DNA from: Lachnospiraceae bacterium
Lineage (GTDB): Bacteria > Bacillota > Clostridia > Lachnospirales > Lachnospiraceae
Length of the DNA: 64,000 bases
Reading direction: 5' to 3'
Assembly (NCBI GenBank): GCA_029067085.1
Contig: JAIEFE010000025.1
Span: 1-64,000, forward strand
Part shown: in pieces, positions 1 to 7,907 of the stretch
How positions within the stretch are numbered: the first letter of the stretch is position 1
Layout: each line of letters begins with the position of its first letter
The notes under the pieces: model-generated
What the model saw: only the letters and a program-made list of their open reading frames with translations
Databases searched by the model: none
What the model was told of the DNA's origin: nothing
Translations under genes and position numbers: made by a program

Positions 1-1523
1 ACGGAGTCAAACTTTATCCCCGGCTGGTATATCCTCGCCACAGCAGCCGCCATCGTCTTGCGGGTGACCGCCCGCGTATAGCTGGTGTCCTCCGCAGCGA
101 AGTAATCCACCAGCAGGGGCGCCACCCTTTCCGTGCCGTCCCATTCCGGCAGGCTCTCAAGATATTCACGCACCGGGTGGTATGCCCGTTTCGCCGCCAC
201 CGCAAGCACCGCGTCCTTCGTCTTGGTCGGTGAGTAGACATTGTACACATTGCTCAGATATACTTTGAGGGACGCAAAGTCAGAGTCATTCCACCCCGGC
301 TTGATCTGCTTCCACGGAAGCCCCTCCCCGGCATCTATCCCGTCCCGGTGGAGGTTGAATGCGATGGAATGAAGCCTTTCATCATTGCGCAGGATCAGCA
401 CAAGGTTATCCAGCGTAGGCTTCACCGCGCCCTGCTTGTCAAGGTCAAGGGATGCCTGCCAGTCATCGGATGGGGCGAATTCCTCCCCCGCCGCTTTCTG
501 CCGCTCCTGTGCCAGCGTGGTTTTTACGTTCCCATCCTTTACGGCAAACTCGCTCATGGCACCAAAAGAAGGGAGCTTGGCAGGCTCCGTATCCTCGGAC
601 GCTTTTGCATCCATCTCCCCAAACCTGTGTATCCGCACCATGTCAAAGGCGTTCATCAGCTTTCCGCAGGCCGGGTCTGTGGCATGGTGGGAATAAGCAA
701 ATTTCCCCTCATAGACCACTACGCCCGCCTGTGAGTCAGCCGGGATATAGTCATACCGCCCGGACATTGCACTTGGCTGATAGACGTCCGGGAGGAAAGC
801 GGCTATTGCTTCCTCGATGGAATACGTGCGGCAGAATGCGCCGATCACTCCATCCTTTGTGAGCGGGTCTGCCTGTTTGCGCATCTCCCTCTGGACGATG
901 TTCTGCTGGCGGCTGCTCACTGGCCACTCGGAGGAATCCCGCCAGTCTTTATACCGTGAAAGCACATCGTCCGGGCTTAACGGCTCTCCCTCGATATCCC
1001 GGAAAAGGAACTCCCCGTCAGCGGAGGTGGAAGGCCAGTACATGAGGCGGCTTGGCTCGTAGGTGGTGTCATCGAACATTTCAATCCCGATGTCCTCCGC
1101 CACCTTCCTTGCCACCGCCACATATTCATCCGGCGACACGTTCCGTGAAAGCGGGATGATGAGCCGGAGCCTCGGATTCTCCGCCGTGTGCTTATGGGTG
1201 GAATAAATGAGGCACCGGAAGTCAAAGAACATCTCCACCTGCTCCGGGATATCCGGCACGGCATGGTCCATATCCAGAGTTAAGGCAGAGCGGAACTCCA
1301 CACAGTCCTTCTTCCTTCTGCCGCCTTTCAGCTTCCCCATGACGAAACCGCCCACGTCCTTTATTGCATCCTGCTTCGCCTTCGTCATTTTTACATACTG
1401 CTCCACGGTCTCCGCCGTGCGGATGGTGTGTGAGATACGCTCTATAAATTCGTCCAGTTCCATCTCCACGTTATTCCAGCGTTTCTCCATCCTTGAATTG
1501 CCTGTTGCGATCTGTATCTTCAT
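1..1523 (-). CDS. Phage-type VapE primase/helicase (C-terminus beyond window)
   Basis: About 507 N-terminal residues are visible; the frame is open to the window edge. The first third looks like an archaeo-eukaryotic primase-type domain, with an acidic LTLDMDH segment near residue 80 and SRLMYWPS near residue 160. The last part (KDAVLAVAAKRAYHPVREYL, then LPEWDGTERV) is the typical start of a virulence-associated protein E domain, a P-loop helicase module that would follow off the edge. The start is ATG at 1523, with GGAGG upstream lying inside the preceding gene and an ATGA overlap with that gene's stop. The family primes and unwinds DNA in phage and satellite replication. Position at the end of a pol/DUF2815/DUF2800 module fits. 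The missing Walker motifs are not visible, so the helicase half is inferred. Confidence 0.85.
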   Translation of the reverse strand, partial: MKIQIATGNSRMEKRWNNVEMELDEFIERISHTIRTAETVEQYVKMTKAKQDAIKDVGGFVMGKLKGGRRKKDCVEFRSALTLDMDHAVPDIPEQVEMFFDFRCLIYSTHKHTAENPRLRLIIPLSRNVSPDEYVAVARKVAEDIGIEMFDDTTYEPSRLMYWPSTSADGEFLFRDIEGEPLSPDDVLSRYKDWRDSSEWPVSSRQQNIVQREMRKQADPLTKDGVIGAFCRTYSIEEAIAAFLPDVYQPSAMSGRYDYIPADSQAGVVVYEGKFAYSHHATDPACGKLMNAFDMVRIHRFGEMDAKASEDTEPAKLPSFGAMSEFAVKDGNVKTTLAQERQKAAGEEFAPSDDWQASLDLDKQGAVKPTLDNLVLILRNDERLHSIAFNLHRDGIDAGEGLPWKQIKPGWNDSDFASLKVYLSNVYNVYSPTKTKDAVLAVAAKRAYHPVREYLESLPEWDGTERVAPLLVDYFAAEDTSYTRAVTRKTMAAAVARIYQPGIKFDS

Positions 1524-1924
1524 TCCTTCCTGCCCTCCAATAATTTCAGATTTTTCACGCACTGGTTATAGATGATCTGTTCTTCCCTTGCCTTCCTGCG
1601 GTAGAAATGCCATTCCTCCGTTTTCGCTGTAAGGGACTCCGCCTTTTCCGAAAACGCCTTAACCTTCCCGGAATGCTCCTGTGCCTTTATCCGTAAGAGC
1701 TGTCGCAGCTTACCCTTATCTTCCTCCTTTGCAAACTTCCTGATCAGCGGGAACACCTTCCTTGCCAACGCCGCCGTACATGGAAAGAACTCATGGATAT
1801 ACAGCTCCATCCTCCCGTTCTTATAAACCATCCTTACCGTTTCCCTTTCCGTTTTCTGCTCTGCCATACGTATCCCGCCGTAAGCAGTCGGGTCATGGTA
1901 CCCTTCTGCATTCCTTCTCTCCAT
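1520..1924 (-). CDS. Small phage protein of unknown function
   Basis: This gene encodes 134 residues between the polymerase and the VapE-like gene, overlapping the latter by ATGA. It begins MERRNAEGYHDPTAY, a start seen on small proteins beside polymerases in clostridial phages, and is rich in Lys, Arg and Glu with a helical second half. No catalytic motif is visible. An AAAGGGG ribosome-binding site precedes ATG 1924; a second in-frame ATG at residue 20 is possible. The tight spacing (15 bases from the polymerase stop) suggests translation within the replication operon. Function is not known. Confidence 0.7.
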   Translation of the reverse strand: MERRNAEGYHDPTAYGGIRMAEQKTERETVRMVYKNGRMELYIHEFFPCTAALARKVFPLIRKFAKEEDKGKLRQLLRIKAQEHSGKVKAFSEKAESLTAKTEEWHFYRRKAREEQIIYNQCVKNLKLLEGRKE

Positions 1925-1939
1925 ATCTGCATTTCCCCT

Positions 1940-3880
1940 TTACTGTTTCTGGTAAAATAGACACTCATAGCCGTCTGCTCGGAGCGGCAGCCCTGCCGCC
2001 CATTTTGGCTGAATTGCCATAATTTCACACATTTCATCCACGGAACCAATACCCTCCGGCACTTCCGCTATGATCTCATCATGGCAGTGCATCACGATGG
2101 GGTATCCCTTTTCCTCCACACGCAGCATTGCCTCCGCCAGCAAATCCCTCGCCGTCCCCTGCACGATATTCTCCACCAGCTTGGGGCCGTAGGTTTCAAT
2201 CCGGCTCCATTTCTTGTTTTCAGAAATCCCTTCATAAGTCAAACCGTCTCTACCGAACCTGTTTACAGCCATCCTCGGTTTCACATAGGAGAGCTTCCTG
2301 CCGGACGGAAGTGTGATGAATAAAATCCCGCTCTTATATTCAAAAATGATCTTTCCGACTTTCGTTTTCTGCTTTTCTGTAACTGCCTTAACAGCCGCCG
2401 CATCCACATCCCACCAGAACTGTGTGATATGGGGATTCGCCTTTCTCCATGCCGCCACCAAAGGGGAAAGCTCATCCTCTACCAATCCCATATCCAACGC
2501 GCCCATAGAAATAAGTGCACCTGTGGAGCCGCCATAGCCCAAAGCCAGTTCCGATATCTTCCCCTTCTGCCGGAGCGGGGATGTCTTGGTGATCTCCTCC
2601 ACTGGCACATGGAACATGGCGGAGGCCGAAGCCTCATAAATCTTCCCGTGGGAGGTAAACACATCCAATCTCCACTGCTCCCCGGAAAGCCATGCCAGCA
2701 CCCTTGCTTCAATGGCAGAGAAGTCCGCCACCACAAAGCGGCATCCCGGCTTTGGTATAAATGCAGTTCGGATAAGTTCCGAGAGAACATTCGGTGTGGA
2801 ATCATATAAAAGTTCTATATCTTCAAATCTGCCCTGCTTCACAAGGTCTCTCGCAAGTTCCAAGTCGGGAATGTAGTTTTTCGGCAGATTTTGGATTTGC
2901 ACTATCTTGCCGGACCATCTTGACGTCCTATTTGCGCCGCAGAACATCAGCATTCCGTGTACCCTTCCATCTGAGCAGACACTTCTCTCCATAGCTTCAT
3001 ACTTCTTCACGGATGTTTTTGCCATCAATAACCTTAATTTGAGCAGTTCCTCCACTTCCCCGTCTGTTTCTGCTATCATATCCGCCACCGCTTTCTTGGA
3101 AAGGCTCTCCGCCTCCATCCCCATATCCCCAAGCCAGCCTTTGAGCTGCGCCACGGAATTTGGGTTCTCCAATCCAGTCAGTTCATAGGCACGTTTCGTC
3201 ACCACTTCCTTATGGAGTCGCTCACAGGAAATGGCCTGTTCCACCAGTCCCATGTCCACCAGAACGCCACGGTCATTGATGCGCTGGTCTAAGCGGTACA
3301 GTTCCATCTCGCTTTCCGGTATTGGAAAATTATGCAGTTTCCTGCGGATGGATTTCTCCACATCCACATCCCTTTTGCAGTATGTCTTGAAAAGTTCCCA
3401 CTTCTCCGGCGCATGGCAGGGGAGGTTCCTCGTCCTGCCGCCGTTTGCCTTGGTAGGCTTACACGGGACACAGAAATACCGGATCAGTTCCTTTCCCTCC
3501 TTCATCTTCTGTTCGTCCAGACCAAGCACCCTGCCAACATCCTCCAGTGACCGGGGCAGGGCGAGCATGGCCGCCTGTACCGCGCTGCAATGCCAGGACT
3601 CCGGGGGAATGTATCTCCCGAAATGCTTAGAGAGGCAGGTGCGTTCAAAATTTGCATTGTATGCCGTCTTGGTGACAGACACGTCAAAGATGGCATCCTC
3701 CACCTCTGCCGGGAGCTGCTCCCCCTGCGCAAGGTCTATGATCTGTGTTTCCCCTCCGTCAAAGGAATAGGCAAATAATAAAATCTCAAAAGCAGGGCTG
3801 TCCGCATAAGCGTATACCCCGCATTTAATCAAATCCACATCGCTGAAACACTCGATATCGGCTGCTAAGATTCGTCCCAT
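1940..3880 (-). CDS. Phage family A DNA polymerase
   Basis: This 646-residue polymerase has no 5' nuclease domain, as usual for phage enzymes of this type. The N-terminus (LAADIECFSD) looks like the first motif of a 3'-5' exonuclease domain. The polymerase motifs are all present: motif A VVADFSAIEARVLAW near residue 365, motif B with Arg/Lys and ELALGYGG near residue 430, and motif C MHCHDEI near residue 600. It would synthesise DNA during replication of the element. RBS AGGAAGGAG precedes ATG 3880. The neighbours (DUF2815 and DUF2800 upstream, VapE downstream) form a common replication cassette of Firmicute phages. The family assignment is secure; which phage or element it serves is unknown. 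Confidence 0.95.
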   Translation of the reverse strand: MGRILAADIECFSDVDLIKCGVYAYADSPAFEILLFAYSFDGGETQIIDLAQGEQLPAEVEDAIFDVSVTKTAYNANFERTCLSKHFGRYIPPESWHCSAVQAAMLALPRSLEDVGRVLGLDEQKMKEGKELIRYFCVPCKPTKANGGRTRNLPCHAPEKWELFKTYCKRDVDVEKSIRRKLHNFPIPESEMELYRLDQRINDRGVLVDMGLVEQAISCERLHKEVVTKRAYELTGLENPNSVAQLKGWLGDMGMEAESLSKKAVADMIAETDGEVEELLKLRLLMAKTSVKKYEAMERSVCSDGRVHGMLMFCGANRTSRWSGKIVQIQNLPKNYIPDLELARDLVKQGRFEDIELLYDSTPNVLSELIRTAFIPKPGCRFVVADFSAIEARVLAWLSGEQWRLDVFTSHGKIYEASASAMFHVPVEEITKTSPLRQKGKISELALGYGGSTGALISMGALDMGLVEDELSPLVAAWRKANPHITQFWWDVDAAAVKAVTEKQKTKVGKIIFEYKSGILFITLPSGRKLSYVKPRMAVNRFGRDGLTYEGISENKKWSRIETYGPKLVENIVQGTARDLLAEAMLRVEEKGYPIVMHCHDEIIAEVPEGIGSVDEMCEIMAIQPKWAAGLPLRADGYECLFYQKQ

Positions 3881-3946
3881 TTCATGGCTCCTTCCTGTGT
3901 ATTTTCACGGAATGGAGGGCAGCGGAAAACCGCCGCCCCGATATCC

Positions 3947-4501
3947 CTATCCAAGAAAATCTTCCTCATCATCCACTTCCACCGCGTCAAAGTCATCCTC
4001 GGCATTCGTCCTGCTGCCCAGAGGCTCCCCGTCACGCAGCTTCTGGATGTTGCCAAGCCCTGCGGCAATCCCACGGTTTCCGTTACTGTTGAATCCATAG
4101 AAGTTCACGCTGATCCTGCCATAGCACCCGGAATACACTTCCGACTGGTCAAGGATGGGCTGTACGTTTTTATCCACCACCTGCGGTGCCTGCTTGCTGT
4201 TGGCGTTGAAGAAATAGCTGTCCGCATACGCCTCATCCTCCGGGCGGTCAATGTCACCGTCCCTTAAAGGGAGTTTCAGATTCGCCGGTACCTTGCCTCC
4301 CCACTTGGAGACCGAATCCTTCTTCGCCTGCTCAATGGCTCTTTTGATCTTCTCTATGGTCTCTGTGTCCGATTTCGGTATGATGGCCGATACGGAATAC
4401 TTGGGGTCGCCATCGCTCACTGCGTTGGGCTCCCAGCAGTGCAGGTAGGAAAACCTGCACGGTACGATTACCTTTGTCAAATTCGCATTTTCATTACTCA
4501 T
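3947..4501 (-). CDS. DUF2815 protein, putative phage ssDNA-binding protein
   Basis: This 184-residue protein begins with a short polar tail followed by KVIVPCRFSYLHCWEPNAV and KYSVSAIIPKSD, typical of DUF2815. The C-terminal tail is acidic (DDFDAVEVDDEEDFLG), as in single-stranded DNA-binding proteins, whose acidic tips recruit partner proteins. It lies between a RecB-like DUF2800 gene and the polymerase. By position and tail it is probably the element's ssDNA-binding or recombination-associated protein. That role is an inference; the domain itself has no proven function that I can name. Confidence 0.8.
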   Translation of the reverse strand: MSNENANLTKVIVPCRFSYLHCWEPNAVSDGDPKYSVSAIIPKSDTETIEKIKRAIEQAKKDSVSKWGGKVPANLKLPLRDGDIDRPEDEAYADSYFFNANSKQAPQVVDKNVQPILDQSEVYSGCYGRISVNFYGFNSNGNRGIAAGLGNIQKLRDGEPLGSRTNAEDDFDAVEVDDEEDFLG

Positions 4502-4506
4502 GGTAT

Positions 4507-5640
4507 TTATTCCTCCTTAAAATCCGCCTCTGCGGTTGCTGCCATTATTTCCTGCCTCTTGTCCGATTCCGGCACTAAGGTCACCTTGCCCTGGGGCTTG
4601 TAGACCAGCTTCCCAAGCACCTCTGCAAATTTCTTCTTCCCAAGAAGCCGCTCCATCTCCGTAATGCCGATGAGCGTCTTTTTGTAGATGTCCGTGTACC
4701 CGGCTTTCTGTGCCGCCTGCGCCACTTCCTCCTCATCCGTGTATTTCCGGTTGCTCCTGCCCTCGACTAACTTAAAGCCAGCCCACTTTTTCCCTTTCGT
4801 GACCGCCTCGTCCTGTGCGTAGGCATAGACATCCGCTGACCATTTGGCAAGCTCGTCCGCCACTTTCAGTACTTCCGCTATCTCCTCATCCGATAATAAC
4901 GGCGGTGCCTTGAACTCCATCTGCGCCAGCCGCAGGTATTCCTCTGCCCTCGCCCTGCAGGTGTTCTTCGCCTTGCAGAAACGGCACCAGTCGCCACAGC
5001 AGAACTCACCCTCACCCTTGATGGCAAGCACCGCCTTTGGCTTTAATTCCATCTCCACCCATTCCATCAGATCTTTTACGGAAATCTCCCATGTGCTGAC
5101 GGATTCTAATCTAGGCTGGTAGATGGTCATACGGATAATTTCAATGTCGTAAAGGGCATCGAACAGTTCCAGTGCGCCTAATCCGTACAGCATCATCTGC
5201 GGGTTCCACTCCGCCTCCACCGCCACGCCTTTCCCGTACTTTAGGTCGATGACGGTAAGGATATGGTCAGCAACGATAAGCAAATCCCCAGTGCCAAAGC
5301 CCTCCGGCACATAGGCGGAGTAGTCAAGCCGCTGCTCGATCAGGACGACAGGGTCACTGCACTCCTGCCTTGCAAGCTCCACCTGCTCCATCGCATAGGC
5401 CACGTAGCCATCCGTGCATTCCTCCATTTCGTCACAGTGGTAATCCGACACCGGGCGCTTGGAACGCCTTTTCAGGCATTTTTTCAGCTTATGCTCCGCA
5501 AGGGCATGGGCGGCGGTGCCTTCCTCGGCATAGACGCTGCCGCCAGACTCTTCCTGAAACTGCTCCTCCAGCCTTGCGGAAGGCGTGCAGGAGAGCCACC
5601 GCTTGGAGGAAGATGCGGAAAGCAATGCGTGTTTCCCCAT
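4507..5640 (-). CDS. DUF2800 protein, PD-(D/E)XK nuclease-like
   Basis: The 377-residue product starts MGKHALLSASSSKRW, the usual opening of DUF2800 proteins. Residues around 115-150 (GTGDLLIVADHILTVIDLKYGKG) give the Asp...Asp-x-Lys pattern of a RecB/Cas4-like PD-(D/E)XK core, and CCGDWCRFCKAKNTC near residue 220 is a cysteine cluster like the Fe-S clusters of Cas4/AddB nucleases. It is likely an exonuclease or end-processing enzyme for phage recombination. The start chosen is ATG 5640, which shares one base with the upstream stop (TGATG). The next gene starts only a few bases downstream, so the two are probably co-translated. Confidence 0.85.
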   Translation of the reverse strand: MGKHALLSASSSKRWLSCTPSARLEEQFQEESGGSVYAEEGTAAHALAEHKLKKCLKRRSKRPVSDYHCDEMEECTDGYVAYAMEQVELARQECSDPVVLIEQRLDYSAYVPEGFGTGDLLIVADHILTVIDLKYGKGVAVEAEWNPQMMLYGLGALELFDALYDIEIIRMTIYQPRLESVSTWEISVKDLMEWVEMELKPKAVLAIKGEGEFCCGDWCRFCKAKNTCRARAEEYLRLAQMEFKAPPLLSDEEIAEVLKVADELAKWSADVYAYAQDEAVTKGKKWAGFKLVEGRSNRKYTDEEEVAQAAQKAGYTDIYKKTLIGITEMERLLGKKKFAEVLGKLVYKPQGKVTLVPESDKRQEIMAATAEADFKEE

Positions 5641-5963
5641 CACAGCACCTGCGCTTCCTGCATCAGCGCCGGGTAGTCCTCCGGCTTCACCGCCGAGAGC
5701 TTCGCCGCGCCGTACTTCTGCAAAAGTTCCTTGATCTCCTTTGACTTGCCCTCCTGGGTCTTCTGTGCCATCAGCGCACGGATGCCCTCCAGCGTGGCAG
5801 GCTTCTCCTGCTGTGTTTCCGGCTGTGCTTTTTCCGTAGTTGAAGGCTGTGCCTTCTGTGTTTTCTCTGCTGTCTTACTTCCTCCCTCTGCTTTGGCAAG
5901 GCCGCGCAGACCTTCCGCAACGATGGAGAAACCTTCCGCAATCCTTAATAATTCACTTCCCAT
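5640..5963 (-). CDS. Small phage protein with conserved C-terminal helical segment
   Basis: This 107-residue protein has an N-terminal amphipathic segment (LLRIAEGFSIVAEGLRGLAK), a Thr/Gln/Lys-rich linker with repeated TEKAQPET-like units, and a C-terminal helical module ending KLSAVKPEDYPALMQEAQVL. Similar small proteins accompany DUF2800 in clostridial phages. No enzymatic motif is visible. RBS GGAGGG precedes ATG 5963, and its stop overlaps the start of the DUF2800 gene. The modular layout suggests an adaptor for the recombination proteins, which is a guess. Confidence 0.7.
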   Translation of the reverse strand: MGSELLRIAEGFSIVAEGLRGLAKAEGGSKTAEKTQKAQPSTTEKAQPETQQEKPATLEGIRALMAQKTQEGKSKEIKELLQKYGAAKLSAVKPEDYPALMQEAQVL

Positions 5964-6278
5964 TTACATTCCCTCCGTTTCCTTGAATATGACCTTCTTT
6001 CCCTGCGCCGTGGCGTAGGCAATCTCTGCCGCCATCCCTTCTGTGGCTTCCCCGAACACCCACACCTCGTCACATTCCGTGAGCAGCTCCATCCCCATAG
6101 CGATGCCGAGCTGCCTCTCTTCCTCGATGCCCTCGTTTAAGAACTGAGGGAACAAAAGGTGCGGCGCGATGGGCAGATACCCTTCTTCACACGCCATGCG
6201 GCTGTAGGCCGCCGCTTTCCTTGCATTCCCTTCCATGTCGCCACGGAAGGGGCTGCAGATAAAAACCTTCTTACGCAT
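5964..6278 (-). CDS. DUF4406, nucleoside deoxyribosyltransferase-like protein
   Basis: The 104-residue protein opens KKVFICSPFRGD, followed by NARKAAAYSRMACEEGYLPIAPH and later DEVWVFGEATEGMAAEI. This is the pattern of DUF4406 and the wider nucleoside 2-deoxyribosyltransferase fold, with the conserved SPFRG loop and the late Glu in the position of the nucleophile. It may hydrolyse or modify nucleotides during phage growth. It starts inside the end of the preceding gene (8-base overlap) and ends directly before the next start (TAAATG), so the three are translationally coupled. Confidence 0.75.
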   Translation of the reverse strand: MRKKVFICSPFRGDMEGNARKAAAYSRMACEEGYLPIAPHLLFPQFLNEGIEEERQLGIAMGMELLTECDEVWVFGEATEGMAAEIAYATAQGKKVIFKETEGM

Positions 6279-6459
6279 CCGTACCTACCTCCTTCACGGA
6301 AAGCTCCTCCACGCTGTCTCCGGGAACAATGATCGTTACCCGGCGCATCTCACCGAACAGTCGCCGGAGCAGGCGCTCGCGCAAAGGTACAGTCCTGCAC
6401 CAGACGATGCCGCCGGAACCCGGTTCTTTTGTATAGCTGATCTTCAAGCTGTGTTTCAT
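6271..6459 (-). CDS. Small phage protein, function unknown
   Basis: This 62-residue basic protein (MKHSLKISYTKEPGSGGIVW...) has an AAAGAGGTG ribosome-binding site ahead of ATG 6459 and overlaps the DUF4406 gene by 8 bases. The first half reads like two beta strands, and the Arg-rich middle (LRERLLRRLFGEMRR) could bind nucleic acid. I do not recognise a family. The operon position and good ribosome-binding site support it as a real gene. Confidence 0.55.
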   Translation of the reverse strand: MKHSLKISYTKEPGSGGIVWCRTVPLRERLLRRLFGEMRRVTIIVPGDSVEELSVKEVGTDA

Positions 6460-6542
6460 CTGCCTTTCACCTCTTTCTGAGGGTGTTCATTTTTACTGCC
6501 CTCACTATTAGGTCACGGGAAAGGCAAAATGTAAGGGTCTGA

Positions 6543-6932
6543 TTAAAAATTATTTTTAATTTTTTTGTAAATCCGATCTAAGCGGTCACGGACTGCCACA
6601 TGGGACACCCCTTCTTCACGGGCGATATCCGTAATCTTCCGTTCTTCAAAATAGACTTTCTGCACCAGCTCCCTTTGGGACGGGGATAAAGCCTCCATAG
6701 CGGAATACAGCCGCGCCATATCCTCCCGGCGCACCACCTCCCCTTCTGTATCCTCCGCCGAGGCAAACAGCTCCCCTTCGTAATCCATGCCGTTAAGAGA
6801 GAAGTGGCGGCGGGTCTCCTTCTGGTCATTGTTGTCCTGCTGGCGGTTTAAATCCAGCAGTATCCCTCCGAGGCGTTCGTCCACCTCCACCTCGGAGACT
6901 TCCCCTGTCACAAATTCATAGGTGATCTTCAT
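6543..6932 (-). CDS. Sigma-70 region 4-like phage regulator
   Basis: The 129-residue protein has a C-terminal helix-turn-helix like sigma region 4: LSPSQRELVQKVYFEERKITDIAREEGVSHVAV, ending in a basic tail. The N-terminal half (ITYEFVTGEVSEVEVDERLG) is typical of small phage sigma-like activators. No region 2 is present, so it cannot be a full sigma factor on its own; such proteins usually control transcription of phage modules. GGGAGG lies upstream of ATG 6932, but inside the 19-codon leader ORF, whose stop overlaps this start (ATGA). Translation is therefore probably coupled to the leader. Confidence 0.75.
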   Translation of the reverse strand: MKITYEFVTGEVSEVEVDERLGGILLDLNRQQDNNDQKETRRHFSLNGMDYEGELFASAEDTEGEVVRREDMARLYSAMEALSPSQRELVQKVYFEERKITDIAREEGVSHVAVRDRLDRIYKKIKNNF

Positions 6933-6988
6933 TCAGACCTCCCGCCGGAACCCGGCAGGACGCAGAATGTGGTGATCTTTCCAGACAT
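6929..6988 (-). CDS. 19-residue leader ORF coupled to sigma-like gene
   Basis: An ATG at 6988 with a strong AAAGGAG site eight bases upstream opens a 19-codon frame (MSGKITTFCVLPGSGGRSE) whose TGA overlaps the ATG of the sigma-like gene. The frame carries that gene's ribosome-binding site. It may be a real small protein or a leader that sets expression of the downstream gene. The size alone makes it uncertain. Confidence 0.45.
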   Translation of the reverse strand: MSGKITTFCVLPGSGGRSE

Positions 6989-7001
6989 AAAGCGCTCCTT
7001 T

Positions 7002-7019
7002 CTTTACGCCTTCGTAAAG
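7002..7019 (-). promoter_or_regulatory. Hairpin just before leader ORF ribosome-binding site
   Basis: CTTTACG and CGTAAAG form a perfect 7-base stem with a 4-base loop, ending a few bases before the AAAGGAG of the leader ORF. In the minus-strand transcript it would stand next to the ribosome-binding site and could modulate translation. Confidence 0.4.
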
Positions 7020-7062
7020 CCAGAAACGCTATATTTTTTTGATATGAAATTACCTAGAAACG

Positions 7063-7112
7063 TAAAAAAGGCCGGAGTAAGCTAAGGTATTGGTCTCTAG
7101 CTTTACTCCGGC
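7063..7112 (-). terminator. Rho-independent terminator
   Basis: Read on the minus strand, GCCGGAGTAAAGCT pairs with AGCTTACTCCGGC (one bulged base) and is followed by TTTTTT. It lies downstream of the 50-residue zinc-ribbon gene and upstream of the leader/sigma gene, so it separates two transcripts. Confidence 0.8.
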
Positions 7113-7156
7113 CCTTCGCAGCTCGTCACTTGGCCGCTCGCACATTTGAGTAAACA

Positions 7157-7309
7157 TTATTTCATTTTCAATGAGGTCTGTATCAGCCATTCCAGCCTGA
7201 CTGTCCTACCGCAGTGAGGGCATCTGATACGGACTACTGTCCGCCCCTCCACGGTGGCGATTATATCGCAGATCCTCTTCCGGCACAGCGGACACCTTAT
7301 TTTGCACAT
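7157..7309 (-). CDS. 50-residue zinc-ribbon protein (Com-like)
   Basis: ATG 7309 has GGGAGGG upstream and opens a 50-residue frame: it begins MCKIRCPLCRKRICDI, has a middle beta strand, then RIRCPHCGRTVRLEWL. Two CPxC pairs (CPLC and CPHC) form a zinc ribbon like that of the phage Mu Com translational activator and related small phage proteins. A terminator follows 45 bases after the stop. It resembles the next gene (7472-7642) in layout, so the two are probably distant paralogues. Com proteins open blocked mRNA; that role here is only a family-level analogy. Confidence 0.7.
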   Translation of the reverse strand: MCKIRCPLCRKRICDIIATVEGRTVVRIRCPHCGRTVRLEWLIQTSLKMK

Positions 7310-7457
7310 CTCTCAATCCCTCCCACAGCCACTTCTGGATTTCTAACCGCGATCAGCGGAACGGTTCTGTGCAGATGTCCTTACAGTGATAATTTCCATA
7401 AATTACCATGTATACTGTAAGTATGCCCACAGAGCGCATTCCTAATCACGCCTATAC

Positions 7458-7482
7458 AAAAAATGGCAGGGCTACCCCTGCC
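7458..7482 (-). terminator. Rho-independent terminator overlapping gene end
   Basis: On the minus strand GGCAGGGGTAGCCCTGCC forms a stem followed by ATTTTTTG. The stem includes the last codons of the zinc-ribbon gene at 7472-7642. Confidence 0.75.
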
Positions 7483-7642
7483 GCCTGTTCTTCTTATGTA
7501 CCATCCTTGGGCTAAAGCCCACCTGCACCACCTCCCCGCAGTGCCTGCACTTTATTTCAAGCACAGACTTCCCCGGCGACATCACTTCAATGTCAAGGAT
7601 GTGCCGCCCGCATTTAGGGTTCGGGCATCTGATCCTTTCCAT
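7472..7642 (-). CDS. Small zinc-ribbon protein (Com-like)
   Basis: The chosen start, ATG 7642, has GGGGAGG nine bases upstream; the longer frame back to 7675 would include that site and is unlikely. The 56-residue product has CPNPKC and CRHC pairs around residues 5-30 in a zinc-ribbon layout (MERIRCPNPKCGRHI, then EIKCRHCGEVVQVGF) and a basic tail. Such proteins are common in clostridial prophages and are related to Mu Com, which activates translation. It lies upstream of a second, smaller zinc-ribbon gene, each with its own terminator. Confidence 0.75.
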   Translation of the reverse strand: MERIRCPNPKCGRHILDIEVMSPGKSVLEIKCRHCGEVVQVGFSPRMVHKKNRRQG

Positions 7643-7783
7643 TGACAACCGCCTCCCCGCACTGATATGTAACAAGGGAACCTGGCAGATGATAGTTACG
7701 CTCTGCTTAGTTCCCTTTTATCGTTTGTGCATTATTAGTTTTCTTCGTGTGGTGCTTTATGTAATAAATCCGGCATGGTTTGC

Positions 7784-7902
7784 TTACCCAGAAATCCTAA
7801 GAACTTCTACCACTCTATGTAACCCTTCAAATCTCCGTAACTTTACCCTCTTATGATAAGTCTGTGTTCAAAATACCTGCCGCCTTCATTATGTTGTTTC
7901 TT
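7784..7902 (-). pseudogene. Decayed C-terminal fragments of two small-protein family genes
   Basis: 7784-7841 closely matches the end of the gene at 10371-10961: it reads YGDLKGYIEW, a stop, then KFLGFLGK, where the intact gene reads YGDLKGYMEWKKFLGF. 7868-7902 reads NNIMKAAGILN, matching the end of the gene at 13028-13855 (QNIMEAAGILK). The two tails lie side by side with no gene bodies. They are best explained as leftovers of deletion or recombination between paralogous genes. Confidence 0.7.
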
Positions 7903-7907
7903 CAAAT

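Noticed and set aside
3865-4098. 77-residue minus-strand frame between the polymerase and DUF2815
   Set aside because: It overlaps the DUF2815 gene in another frame and lacks a recognisable product.
7674-7720. AAGGGAAC / GTTCCCTT hairpin upstream of the zinc-ribbon gene
   Set aside because: Long loop and a weak T-run; could be a terminator but no gene is seen that it would end.
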